Positions 53,432 to 61,872 of a stretch of 64,000 bases of DNA are shown here, in pieces (within the stretch, counting starts at the first letter, position 1; each line of letters starts with the position of its first letter). The notes beneath the pieces were generated by a model that saw nothing but the letters and a program-made list of their open reading frames with translations, had not been told where the DNA came from and ran no database searches. The DNA lies in the NCBI GenBank assembly GCA_027484105.1, contig JAIXUG010000025.1, forward strand, positions 85,742 through 149,741. Reading direction: 5' to 3'. The translations under genes were made by a program, and so were the position numbers. Origin of the DNA: Comamonadaceae bacterium (GTDB lineage Bacteria > Pseudomonadota > Gammaproteobacteria > Burkholderiales > Burkholderiaceae_C).

Positions 53432-54358
53432 TCAATGGCGATTTTTTTTAGGCGCTTTGTCGAGTGCCCCTTTGCGCACTGCGCGTTCCGCATCGGCTTT
53501 TTTGCCTTCGGCCAACCACTGCGCGAATTCTTGCGGGGTTTCCAGTGTCAGGCGACCCAATGCCGCCGACCGGAAGTCGTGGATCACGATGTCGGCAGCC
53601 TTGGTGGTGTTGACGCGTCCGCCACTTTGGATCGCGCCACGTTGGCGGCCAATGGCTTCAAGCAGGGACTCGTCGGTGTGCTGTGCCACGTCCTGCACCT
53701 TGTAGCGTTCGCTCAGGGCCTGCGGGTAGTGGGTGATCAAATAGTTCAGCAACTCCAGCGCCACCACCTCTTCGTCAAAAGCATTCACGCCAATGGCACC
53801 GCTGGCGGCCAGGTTGAAACCGCTTTGCTCGACGATGATGCGAGGCCACAGCACGCCAGGGGTGTCGTACAGGTAAAAGTCATCGGCCAAGGCGATGCGC
53901 GCCTCCTGCTTGGTCACACCCGCTTCGTCGCCGGTCTTGGCGGCACGTTTGCCTTTGAGGGTGTTGATCAGGGTGGACTTGCCCACGTTGGGAATGCCGC
54001 AAATGAGCACCCGCATGGGCTTGACCATGCCAACCCGGTTGGGGGCAAGTTGACGGCATGCTTCGATCAAGGCCTTGGCAGGTGAAGCCATGCTGGTGTC
54101 CAGGCCCAGCGCGCTCACCCCGGGCAGGGCGTTGTAGTGCGTCAGCCATTGCTCGGTGCGCACCGGGTCGGCCATGTCCTGCTTGCTCAGGATTTTCAGG
54201 GCGGGTTTGCCTTTGATCAGCTCGGCCAGCATCGGGTTGGCACTCGACCCCGGCAGGCGGGCATCCAGCATTTCGATGACGACGTCAATCTCCTTGATGC
54301 GCTCCCCGATCGCCTTGCGCGTGAGGTGCATGTGACCGGGAAACCATTGAATCGCCAT
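53432..54358 (-). CDS. rbgA: Ribosome biogenesis GTPase RbgA/YlqF
   Basis: Circularly permuted GTPase involved in late assembly of the large ribosomal subunit. 308 residues from ATG 54358. G motifs occur in permuted order: G4 as SKQD near residue 58, G1 as GIPNVGKST near residue 124, G2 Thr in GVTKQ, and G3 as DTPGV. The N-terminal MAIQWFPGHMHLTRKAI is the family hallmark (WFPGHM), which fixes the start although the frame is open 66 codons further upstream. Confidence 0.93.
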   Translation of the reverse strand: MAIQWFPGHMHLTRKAIGERIKEIDVVIEMLDARLPGSSANPMLAELIKGKPALKILSKQDMADPVRTEQWLTHYNALPGVSALGLDTSMASPAKALIEACRQLAPNRVGMVKPMRVLICGIPNVGKSTLINTLKGKRAAKTGDEAGVTKQEARIALADDFYLYDTPGVLWPRIIVEQSGFNLAASGAIGVNAFDEEVVALELLNYLITHYPQALSERYKVQDVAQHTDESLLEAIGRQRGAIQSGGRVNTTKAADIVIHDFRSAALGRLTLETPQEFAQWLAEGKKADAERAVRKGALDKAPKKNRH

Positions 54359-54519
54359 AAAAAAACCACTGCTGACCTGAATTACAAAAGAGCTGATTGT
54401 CAGGCAGTTCTCACCCGCTTGGCGCGCGACAGCTGCACTGCAACCCAGCTTCAAGTGGAAATCCAGGATTTGAAGGGGTCCACGCCCGCCAGCAACTGGG
54501 CCAGGCGGATGCTGGTGCC

Positions 54520-54555
54520 TTGACAAAAATGCCTTCACTGCTAGCATTGCTAGCA
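54520..54555 (+). promoter_or_regulatory. Promoter and operator of the FitAB operon
   Basis: A consensus -35 TTGACA (54520-54525), 16-bp spacer and TAGCAT -10 (54542-54547). Two copies of the palindrome GCTAGC (TGCTAGCA and TTGCTAGCA, 54539-54555) overlap the -10. This is the layout expected of an operator bound by the antitoxin for autorepression. Confidence 0.75.
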
Positions 54556-54574
54556 AATCTGAAGGAGAAGCCCT

Positions 54575-54826
54575 GTGTCAACCCTCACCATCCGCAACAT
54601 CGACGCCGAGATCAAAGACAAACTGCGCCTGGCCGCCGCGACACACGGTCGGTCCATGGAAGAAGAGGTGCGCACCATCTTGCGCAGCGTGTTGTCGCAA
54701 CCTGCTGCGACCAAGGGTTTGGGCAGCCGATTAAACGCCCGGTTTGCGGCCATTGGTGGCGTGGACTTGCCGCCGCCAGATCGTTCTTCACCTCCTCGCG
54801 CGCCTGACTTTGGAGATGCTCAGTGA
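54575..54826 (+). CDS. FitA-like ribbon-helix-helix antitoxin
   Basis: An 83-residue protein. The N-terminal ribbon-helix-helix is STLTIRNIDAEIKDKLRLAAATHGRSMEEEVRTIL, the Arc/CopG fold, and a C-terminal tail with LNARFAAIGGVDLP resembles the FitA segment that inserts into the toxin active site. It starts with GTG behind a good GAAGGAG, and overlaps the PIN toxin by 4 bp (GTGA). It should neutralise the toxin and repress its own promoter at the GCTAGC repeats. Confidence 0.88.
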   Translation: MSTLTIRNIDAEIKDKLRLAAATHGRSMEEEVRTILRSVLSQPAATKGLGSRLNARFAAIGGVDLPPPDRSSPPRAPDFGDAQ

Positions 54827-55242
54827 TCGTGCTGGACACCAACGTGGTGTCTGAGCTGATGCGTCCGGTGCCCAACCCGGCGGTGCTGGCCTGGGTGGAT
54901 GCGCAGTCAGACCGTGATCTGTGGCTGTGCAGTGTGGTGGTGTCCGAGCTGCTTTATGGTTTGGCGCGCCTGCCGATGGGTTCGCGCCGAGCGCAGTTGA
55001 CGCAGGCTTTTGAAGCCATGCTGGCCGAAGACTTTGCTGGCCGTGTGCTGGCTTTTGACTTGCCCGCCGCGGTGGTTTATGCCGATTTGGTCTCGGCGCG
55101 AGAGCAACAGGGTCAGCCGCTGACCATGGCCGATGCACAAATTGCCGCCACCTGTTTGGCGCATGGCGCGCGATTGGCCACGCGCAATGTGCGCGACTTC
55201 GAAGGGCTGGGGCTCAGGTGGTTGAACCCATGGACAAGCTGA
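54823..55242 (+). CDS. FitB/VapC-type PIN-domain toxin
   Basis: A 139-residue PIN ribonuclease. Acidic residues of the active site are visible: Asp5 in IVLDTNVVSE, Glu in VVVSELLYGLARLP, Asp in LTMADAQIAAT and Asp in TRNVRDFEGLGL. The order and spacing match FitB. It starts with GTG overlapping the antitoxin stop. Its 3' end overlaps the start of the RecQ-like helicase gene by 13 bp, so the helicase may be translationally coupled to the toxin-antitoxin pair. Confidence 0.9.
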   Translation: MIVLDTNVVSELMRPVPNPAVLAWVDAQSDRDLWLCSVVVSELLYGLARLPMGSRRAQLTQAFEAMLAEDFAGRVLAFDLPAAVVYADLVSAREQQGQPLTMADAQIAATCLAHGARLATRNVRDFEGLGLRWLNPWTS

Positions 55243-57299
55243 ACACGATGCATCGCGACTTCGCCGAGCAGCACATGCACACCATCCTGGCCCGCTTGGC
55301 CGGGGCGGGCGCTGTGCCGCGTGCCGACCAGGTGGACGCGGTGCACGCGGTGCTGCAACCTGCTTCACGGGTTTTGGTGGTGCAGGCCACGGGCTGGGGC
55401 AAATCGGCGGTGTATTGGGCGGCCACGCACGCAATCCGCAGCACGGGCGCGGGCCCCACGCTGGTGGTGTCGCCGCTGCTGGCCCTGATGCGTGACCAAG
55501 TGAGTGCCGCCGAGCGGGCGGGTCTGAGGGCCGCGACCGTCAACTCCACGAATATTGACGATTGGGATGATGTCTTCGAGGGGTTGGACGCCGACGCCAT
55601 CGACGTGCTGCTGGTCTCGCCCGAGCGGCTGGGCAACCCGCGCTTTGCGGCGCGCCTGGGGGCATTGCTGGCCCGGGTGGGCCTGATCGTGATCGACGAA
55701 GCGCATTGCATCAGCGATTGGGGTTTTGATTTCAGGCCCGACTACCAGCGCTTGGCGCGGGCGCTGCTCTCCACGCCCACCGCCAGCGTGTTGGCCACCA
55801 CGGCCACGGCCAACCAACGTGTGACGCAGGACATCGGCAAGCAGTTGGGCGAGAACACGGTGACCTTTCGCGGCACCTTGGCGCGCACCTCGCTCACGCT
55901 CTCGGTGGTGCCGGGTTTGTCGCCCTTGCAGCGCTACGCCTGGATTGCCGACGCGCTGGAGCAACTGCCAGGTTCGGGCATTGTGTATGTGCTGACGGTG
56001 GCCGAGGCCGAGCGGCTGACGGCTTTTTTGTGCAGTTGCGGCCATGCGGTCGATGCCTACAGCGGGCAAACCGATGCCGACACGCGCCTGGAGGTGGAAG
56101 AGCGTTTGCGCCACAACCAGGTCAAAGCGGTGGTGGCCACCTCGGCATTGGGCATGGGCTACGACAAGCCCGACCTGGGTTTTTGCGTGCATGTGGGCTC
56201 GCCCTCCACCCCGGTGGCCTATTACCAGCAGGTGGGGCGGGCGGGAAGGGCAGTGGCGCATGCCGAAGGGGTGCTGCTGCCGTCCGATGCGGACGAGCGC
56301 ATCTGGGATTACTTCGCCACGGCGTCGATTCCTGACCCACAAATGGCGGCCAAGGTGTTGCAAACTCTGGGGGGGGATGCGCGCAGCCTGATCGAGATCG
56401 AAGCCGACACCGGCGTGCGCCGGGGGCGGCTGGAGGCGCTGCTCAAAATTTTGGTGGTCGAAGGCGTGGTCGACAAAGACGGCTCGGCCTGGCGGGCCAC
56501 GGGCCTGCCCTATGTGCACGACAGCGCCAAATGGACGGCACTGGCCCAAGTGCGCCAGCAAGAGGCGGGCATCATGCGCCAGTACGCGCATGGTCAGGGC
56601 TGCCTGATGGCTTATTTGCAAACCGCCTTGGACGACCCGTCGCCTGCACCGTGTGGGCATTGTTCTGTGTGCACCGGGCAGCTGCCGTTTCCGGGCCTCA
56701 TGCCTTCTCAAGACAAACAGAATGCGGCGCGTGACTTTTTGCGTGGCCTGGACGTGGACATCGAGCCGCGCAAACGCTGGCCCGCCGGGGTGGGTCGCAA
56801 AGGCGCCATCCGCGGCTTTGACGCAGGCCGCGCCGTGGCCTTTGCCGACGACCCGGCTTGGCTGGCCGAATTGCAGGCCCTGCAACGTGGCGCCAGCGCT
56901 GAGCTGCCCCCTGCGTTGCTGGCGGGGGCTGTGGCCACCCTGGGCCGCTGGGCCAAAAGCTGGCCTGCGCGTCCGGTCTGTGTGGTGCCGCTGCCCGCGC
57001 CCGACATGACCGCCAACCGATACTTGGCCGAGCACCTTGCACGCAAAGGGCGCTTGCCCTTGCACGATCTGTTCCGTTGGCGGGGCGGTGCTGCGCCCGG
57101 TGACTCGTCTGCCACGCCCGTGGTGGCCCATCTGGAAAAGGCCGTGGTGATCACGGCCGACCCGCTGATGCCCCCAGGGCCTGTGCTCTTGGTGGGCACG
57201 GTGGTCCAAAGCCGTTGGACCGCCACCCTGGGCGCAAGCCTGTTGCGCGAGCAGGGTGCATCACAGGTGTTGCTACTGGCGCTGCATTTGCAGCCCTGA
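55230..57299 (+). CDS. RecQ-family DNA helicase with C-terminal phosphoribosyltransferase-like region
   Basis: A superfamily 2 helicase of about 689 residues. Walker A is ATGWGKSAVYW near residue 55, motif II is DEAH in VIDEAHCISDWGFDFRPDY, motif III is LATTATANQRV, and motif VI is QQVGRAGRAVAHAEG. The zinc cluster appears as a Cys near residue 455 then CGHCSVC. The last 150 residues (PVCVVPLPAPDMTANRYLAEHLAR; PGPVLLVGTVVQSRWTATLGASLL) resemble a degenerate phosphoribosyltransferase domain, an arrangement I know from actinobacterial RecQ proteins rather than E. coli RecQ. GTG 55218 and ATG 55248 are other possible starts. Its fusion to a toxin-antitoxin operon suggests acquired accessory DNA. 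Confidence 0.85.
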   Translation: MDKLNTMHRDFAEQHMHTILARLAGAGAVPRADQVDAVHAVLQPASRVLVVQATGWGKSAVYWAATHAIRSTGAGPTLVVSPLLALMRDQVSAAERAGLRAATVNSTNIDDWDDVFEGLDADAIDVLLVSPERLGNPRFAARLGALLARVGLIVIDEAHCISDWGFDFRPDYQRLARALLSTPTASVLATTATANQRVTQDIGKQLGENTVTFRGTLARTSLTLSVVPGLSPLQRYAWIADALEQLPGSGIVYVLTVAEAERLTAFLCSCGHAVDAYSGQTDADTRLEVEERLRHNQVKAVVATSALGMGYDKPDLGFCVHVGSPSTPVAYYQQVGRAGRAVAHAEGVLLPSDADERIWDYFATASIPDPQMAAKVLQTLGGDARSLIEIEADTGVRRGRLEALLKILVVEGVVDKDGSAWRATGLPYVHDSAKWTALAQVRQQEAGIMRQYAHGQGCLMAYLQTALDDPSPAPCGHCSVCTGQLPFPGLMPSQDKQNAARDFLRGLDVDIEPRKRWPAGVGRKGAIRGFDAGRAVAFADDPAWLAELQALQRGASAELPPALLAGAVATLGRWAKSWPARPVCVVPLPAPDMTANRYLAEHLARKGRLPLHDLFRWRGGAAPGDSSATPVVAHLEKAVVITADPLMPPGPVLLVGTVVQSRWTATLGASLLREQGASQVLLLALHLQP

Positions 57300-57316
57300 G
57301 CCCTCCCCCTGCAGGC

Positions 57317-58342
57317 TTATTCGGCTTTGGCGCCCGATTCTTTGACCACCTTGGCCCACTTGGTGATTTCGCTTGCTTGGTAGCGGGCCAACTCTTCCGG
57401 GGTGGACAAGATGGGATCGAGGCCCAGTGTTTTCAGGCGTTCTTGCACATCGGGCAGTCTGAACACGCGCAGCACTTCCGCGTTCAAGCGGTCGATCACG
57501 GGGCGCGGCACGTTGGCGGGTGCAAACATGGCAAACCAGGTGGTGGCTTCAAAGCCTGGCACCGACTCGGCCACGGTGGGCACATCCGGTGCGGCGGGAG
57601 AGCGCCTGGCCGTGGTTTGGGCCAAGGCCCGAATCTTGCCCTCTTTGGCCATGGGCAGGGCCGATGGCATGTTGTCAAACATCACCTGGATGCTGCCGCC
57701 GATCAGGTCGGGAATGGCGAACTGACGGCCTTTGTAGGGCACATGCGTCATGCTGGTGCCCGTGAGCGACTTGAACAACTCGCCCGAGACGTGCACAGAG
57801 GTGCCAATGCCGGGGGAGCCAAACGACAACTTGTTGGGGTTGGCCTTCATGTAGGTGATGAGTTCGGGCACGTTTTTGACGGGCAAAGCGTTGTTGACCA
57901 CCAGCAAATTGGGTGCCGAGGCGATCAAGGAAATGGGGCTGAAATCCTTGACCATGTCGTAGGGCATTTTTTCGTAGAGCGCGCCATTGATCGAGTGCGT
58001 GCCCACGGTGCCCATGACGATGGTGTGGCCATCTCCCACAGATTTGGCCACGTTGTCGGCCCCGATGTTGCCACCCGCGCCGGGGCGGTTGTCCACAACC
58101 ACCGGAAAGCCCAACTGGGCTTTTTCGCTGAACAAGCGCGCCAGGATGTCGGGCGCACCGCCAGTTGGAAAGGTCACCACCAGCCGCACCGGTTTGGTGG
58201 GAAAGGCCTGCGCCGAAGCGCCCACTGCACCCAAGGCCCCCAAACCCAGCAGCATCAAGCTCAGACCGCGGCGCAGCGCAGACGCTGCCTGTGGGGGGCG
58301 GGTGTGGCTCATGGAGGCAGAAGGGGAAGGCTGGATGGGCAT
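57317..58342 (-). CDS. Bug-family (TctC-like) periplasmic solute-binding protein
   Basis: 341 residues with an N-terminal signal sequence: arginine pair then SLMLLGLGALGAVGASAQA, cleaved near residue 45. The mature protein begins FPTKPVRLVVTFPTGGAPDILARL, the invariable Bug start, with DNRPGAGGNIGADNVAKS and the later VPYKGRQFAIPDLIGG block. Such proteins bind carboxylates, often for tripartite tricarboxylate transporters, and are numerous in Burkholderiales; no transporter genes are adjacent. GGAG seven bases ahead supports ATG 58342. Confidence 0.92.
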   Translation of the reverse strand: MPIQPSPSASMSHTRPPQAASALRRGLSLMLLGLGALGAVGASAQAFPTKPVRLVVTFPTGGAPDILARLFSEKAQLGFPVVVDNRPGAGGNIGADNVAKSVGDGHTIVMGTVGTHSINGALYEKMPYDMVKDFSPISLIASAPNLLVVNNALPVKNVPELITYMKANPNKLSFGSPGIGTSVHVSGELFKSLTGTSMTHVPYKGRQFAIPDLIGGSIQVMFDNMPSALPMAKEGKIRALAQTTARRSPAAPDVPTVAESVPGFEATTWFAMFAPANVPRPVIDRLNAEVLRVFRLPDVQERLKTLGLDPILSTPEELARYQASEITKWAKVVKESGAKAE

Positions 58343-58511
58343 GGAGGTCTCCTTGTTGAATGAGAAATCACTTTAGGGGCCACGGCTCAGGCAGGGCATG
58401 GTGTAAACCCTGAATTGCATGGGGGCTTTGTCATCTCAGCGACCTTGCCCCTTGTAGCCAAGGTGTCCTGTCCCCGTTGAATGCCCTCCGGTTCAGGCCA
58501 CAATCGGCCAC

Positions 58512-59708
58512 ATGCACGACGAAGTCAATCCCCCTTCAGACGCTGTCCTCCATCGCCCCCTGCAGGCGTGGCAGGTCATGCTGGGGGGCATTTGCGGCCT
58601 GGTGTTGACCATCGGCCTGGCCCGATTTGCCTACACCCCTCTCTTGCCCGCATTGCAAGCGCAGACCGGTTTGAACGATGCTGCCGCAGGGGCCCTGGCG
58701 GCGGTCAATTACGGGGGCTACATCGCGGGTGCCTTGGTCGCCGCGTGGATGGACGACGTCCGTTGGCGGCACCGTTTTTACAGTGCCGGGCTCTGGATGG
58801 CATTGCTGACCACGGCCGCCATGGCCTTGTCCAGCTGGTGGCCCGCCTGGGCTCTGTGGCGGTTTCTGGGCGGCTTGTGTGGGGCCACCGGCATGCTGCT
58901 GGGCTCTGGTTTGGTGCTGGGTTGGTTGATGCGCCAGGGTCGTCGGCCAGAGCTGGGGGTCTACTTCATTGGCCTGGGCTTGGGCATCGTGGTCTCGGCT
59001 TTGGGGGCCAAGTGGCTCTCGGCCGTCTGGCCCGAATGGTCAGACCAATGGCTGGCCTTTGGCGTCATGGGGCTGGTGTTTTTTGTGCCGGCTTGGCTGT
59101 GGCGCCCGCCCGTTCCGCCTGCGCCTGCCGCCGCTGCGGTGGCCGCAGCGCCACCTCAGCTGTCCCGGCGCTGGATGTGGATCATGGCCTTGAGTTACTT
59201 TGCAGCCGGCTGGGGCTTTGTCATCAGCGCCACATTCACGGTGGCCATTGTCGAGCGTGAACCCGCCTTGGCGGGGCAGGGTGCGTGGGTATGGGCTTTG
59301 GTGGGCCTGGCCGCCATGCCCGCGGTGTTTTTGTGGGACCGGGTGGCCCGGCGGCTGGGCGATATCCGCGCCTTGATGTTGGCCTTTGCCTTGCAAACCT
59401 TGTCCATCGTCTTGCCCGCAGTGTCGGGCTCCTTGTTGGCGGCTTTTGTCGGTGCGCTCGGTTATGGCGCCACCTTCATCGGGATCGTGAGTTTGACCCT
59501 GGCCCTGGTGGGGCGGCGGGCTCCGAACAACCCGGGCAAAGCCATGGCGCGATTGACGCTGAGCTATGGCGCTGCGCAAATGCTGGCGCCGGTGGTGGCC
59601 GGGGCCATGGCGCAGGCGACGGGGGGCTTCAAAGGGGCTTTGTGGTTGACCGCTGCGGTCATGCTGGCAGGCATGGCCTTGCTGGCCACCTTGCCCGACG
59701 AAGGCTGA
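58512..59708 (+). CDS. MFS transporter, YbfB/YjiJ family
   Basis: 398-residue inner-membrane transporter with about twelve helices. The family-specific opening GLARFAYTPLLPALQAQTGLNDAAAGALAAVNYGGYIAGAL is plain near residues 38-78, where other MFS proteins have a different loop. The central linker is Ala/Pro-rich (residues about 195-217). The substrate is not known for most members. It is divergent from the Bug protein gene, with a 169-bp spacer, and its stop abuts the stop of the convergent VOC gene. Confidence 0.87.
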   Translation: MHDEVNPPSDAVLHRPLQAWQVMLGGICGLVLTIGLARFAYTPLLPALQAQTGLNDAAAGALAAVNYGGYIAGALVAAWMDDVRWRHRFYSAGLWMALLTTAAMALSSWWPAWALWRFLGGLCGATGMLLGSGLVLGWLMRQGRRPELGVYFIGLGLGIVVSALGAKWLSAVWPEWSDQWLAFGVMGLVFFVPAWLWRPPVPPAPAAAAVAAAPPQLSRRWMWIMALSYFAAGWGFVISATFTVAIVEREPALAGQGAWVWALVGLAAMPAVFLWDRVARRLGDIRALMLAFALQTLSIVLPAVSGSLLAAFVGALGYGATFIGIVSLTLALVGRRAPNNPGKAMARLTLSYGAAQMLAPVVAGAMAQATGGFKGALWLTAAVMLAGMALLATLPDEG

Positions 59709-60416
59709 TCAAACGCCCAGGCTTTGCAGTTGCACCAGCCCTTTGGGCGTTTGCAAGGTGGCCACCAGGTTGGCAGGCCCGGTTTCGGTGTCAACGCCCG
59801 TGAGACCCATGGCCTCAAACGCCGTTTGCAACTTGGCCGCGCTGGGGTGGCACACGGTCAGGCTTTGCAGGCTGACGCCCGAGCGCGGCAAACTGTTGCG
59901 AGGGTGCAGACGCAGGGGGTCCGTGGCCTCGGGCTTGCCCCATTGAATGAGTGTGGGCAAGCAGCCGTTGAAGAGGCGTTCACCGTCTTCTCTCACCGTG
60001 ATCTGCCAGTGCAGCATGCCTTTGCTGGACTTGCGGCTGGCGTGCACGATTTGACCGCGTTCAATGCCTTGGGTGCGCAAGGTGTGCCGGGCCGCCTTGA
60101 GGTCGTCGGTGCTGCTGACAAAGTGCACCAGACGTGGCTCTTGGGCGATGGTTTTTTGCAGAACCGGGTCGTCCATGTCAAACCAGCGGGTGACCTGCAG
60201 GCGTTTTGGAATCACGGCTTCGGGGTTGATGGCAATGATTTCAAAATAGGCCAAGGGGTACTGCGGCGTGGCGATCTTGAACAAGCGGTTGTGGGTGCCG
60301 TATTTTTCGTGCTCTCCGCCCGCATGGGGCGTGATGCCCAAGGTGGCCTCGCACCACTGCACACCGGCTTCCAGCGTTGAAGCGACGACCACCAAATGGT
60401 CAATTTGGGTTTTCAT
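59709..60416 (-). CDS. VOC-superfamily protein (glyoxalase-like)
   Basis: A 235-residue protein with the glyoxalase-like opening MKTQIDHLVVVASTLEAGVQWCEATLGI, where the first metal His would sit in IDHLVV. It continues with GTHNRLFKIATPQYPLAYFEIIAI, whose Glu is the usual second ligand. A second VOC-like half begins near residue 160 (LQSLTVCHPSAAKLQTAF). Enzymatic function is not determined; resistance, dioxygenase or isomerase roles are all possible in this superfamily. ATG 60416 overlaps the NlpC/P60 gene's stop by 4 bp. Confidence 0.75.
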   Translation of the reverse strand: MKTQIDHLVVVASTLEAGVQWCEATLGITPHAGGEHEKYGTHNRLFKIATPQYPLAYFEIIAINPEAVIPKRLQVTRWFDMDDPVLQKTIAQEPRLVHFVSSTDDLKAARHTLRTQGIERGQIVHASRKSSKGMLHWQITVREDGERLFNGCLPTLIQWGKPEATDPLRLHPRNSLPRSGVSLQSLTVCHPSAAKLQTAFEAMGLTGVDTETGPANLVATLQTPKGLVQLQSLGV

Positions 60417-60964
60417 GGTTTGGCGGTGTCGCTGTCTTGGGCCAATCGGCGGGCACCGTTGAAGCGTTTTTGCCAATAGGCACTGCGCATGTCTTCCACC
60501 TTGACCGACTTGCCGGCGCGTGGTGCGTGGATGAATTGGCCATCCCCCACATAAATGCCCACATGGCTGAAGGCTCGGCGCATGGTGTTGAAAAACACCA
60601 AATCACCGGGTTTGAGTTCTTCGCGGTCAATCACCTGTGTGGCTTTGGCTTGTTCCTCGGCGCGACGCGGCAAGAGCCTGCCGACCGATTTTTCGTAGAG
60701 GTGACGAACAAAACCGCTGCAGTCAAAGCCGGTGCTTTCGGTGTTGCCGCCTCGGCGGTAGGGGACGCCCAGCAGGTTCATTGCTTGCACAACCATGCCC
60801 GAGGCTTGGTCGCTGGCCTTGTCTTTGGCCAGGGTCAGTTGTCCTGCAAGCTGCGTCACCAGACTTTTCTCGGCAGGCAAAAGCAGCGCACCTTCGTCCG
60901 CTGGGGCCGACCAGGTGGCGCTGCTGCACAGCAGACTCAACAGGAACAGGAATTTCCAAGGCAT
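60413..60964 (-). CDS. Secreted NlpC/P60 cell-wall peptidase
   Basis: A 183-residue protein with a signal peptide (MPWKFLFLLSLLCSSATWSA, cleavage after Ala20). The papain-like domain has nucleophile Cys82 in FDCSGFV, His134 in SHVGIYVG and polar His146 in FIHAPR. GVPYRRGGNTESTGFDCSG is a good family match. It likely hydrolyses peptide stems of peptidoglycan in the periplasm. ATG 60964 is chosen since the signal peptide begins there; the frame stays open further upstream. Coupled to the downstream VOC gene by ATGA. Confidence 0.88.
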   Translation of the reverse strand: MPWKFLFLLSLLCSSATWSAPADEGALLLPAEKSLVTQLAGQLTLAKDKASDQASGMVVQAMNLLGVPYRRGGNTESTGFDCSGFVRHLYEKSVGRLLPRRAEEQAKATQVIDREELKPGDLVFFNTMRRAFSHVGIYVGDGQFIHAPRAGKSVKVEDMRSAYWQKRFNGARRLAQDSDTAKP

Positions 60965-61089
60965 AAGTTTCGAGCATAACGGATCTTTGGGGGCCTGGGC
61001 GCGCCGGGGCAGGGGGGCCTGATTCGGCTGTGTCCTCAGGCCGGGTTGGCAACTGCGACAATCCCCTCTAACCAATCAGAGGACCTTGT

Positions 61090-61695
61090 ATGTTGATGGA
61101 TGCAGAAGAAAGCCAATTGGTGCTGGTCGATTTTCAGGCCCGTTTGAAGCCCGCCATGCTGGACGCCGATGCTGTCTGGGCCAATGCCGCTCGCATGGCC
61201 ACTTTGGCCCACGCCCTGGCGGTGCCCACCTGGGGCACCGAACAAAACCCCTCGCGTCTGGGCGAAATGCCTGCCGAAATCCGCAGCCATTGCCGCAAAG
61301 TGCTGGCCAAAATGCAGTTCAGCGCGGTGGAGGAGGGCCTGGGTGAGTGGCTGCAGCCCGAGCCGCCCCAAGCCCCCAAAGGCAATGCCCGCAGCCTCCC
61401 ACGCCACCTGCAAAAGCCCCAAGCGGGTGCCCAGGAGCGCAAAACCATCGTGCTGGCCGGGTGCGAAGCCCACATTTGTTTGATGCAAACCGCCCTCGAC
61501 TTGCTCGAAGACGAGTTTGAAGTGTGGGTGGTGACCGATGCCTGCAGCTCGCGCACCGAGCGCAACCGGGATGCCGCTTACGACCGGTTGGCCGGTGCCG
61601 GTGCCGAACTGGTGACCGCCGAAATGGTGGCTTTTGAATGGGTGCGCTCGGCCGAGCATCCCGATTTCAAGTTGCTGCAAAGCCTGTTCAAGTGA
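61090..61695 (+). CDS. Isochorismatase-family cysteine hydrolase
   Basis: 201 residues. The catalytic triad is readable: Asp14 in LVLVDFQARL, Lys74 in LAKMQFSAV and Cys130 in GCEAHICLMQTALDLL. A cis-peptide-like EAH and VVTDACSSRTERNRDAAYDR complete the fold. An insertion of about 30 residues rich in Pro and Gln (residues 88-116) lies between Lys and Cys. The substrate is unknown; close relatives are often hydrolases of amides or of the ycaC type. Start ATG 61090 with no strong ribosome site; Met3 is an alternative. Confidence 0.85.
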   Translation: MLMDAEESQLVLVDFQARLKPAMLDADAVWANAARMATLAHALAVPTWGTEQNPSRLGEMPAEIRSHCRKVLAKMQFSAVEEGLGEWLQPEPPQAPKGNARSLPRHLQKPQAGAQERKTIVLAGCEAHICLMQTALDLLEDEFEVWVVTDACSSRTERNRDAAYDRLAGAGAELVTAEMVAFEWVRSAEHPDFKLLQSLFK

Positions 61696-61778
61696 GCCCT
61701 TGGGGGGGCGGCGACCCGCCCGGTCGCCATTTGAGCTCAGGGCTTGAGGGCTGTCCGCTGAGCGACAGAGTCAGCTTC

Positions 61779-61806
61779 TTGCAAGTCCAGGCCTCATAAT
61801 TATGAA
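61779..61806 (+). promoter_or_regulatory. Possible promoter of prpE
   Basis: TTGCAA, 16-bp spacer, TATGAA, about 66 bp ahead of the prpE start. The -10 overlaps a perfect CATAATTATG palindrome (61795-61804). The match to sigma-70 elements is moderate, so this is tentative. Confidence 0.45.
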
Positions 61807-61872
61807 TTCAGAAGATGCTGGCTCGCTGGGGCCAGACCTGTCTGTTTTGTGTGGGCACATCAGGAGACTCTT

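Noticed and set aside
55365..57209. A 614-codon minus-strand frame opposite the RecQ-like helicase.
   Set aside because: Low-complexity Arg/His/Gly product and full overlap with a helicase carrying all SF2 motifs.
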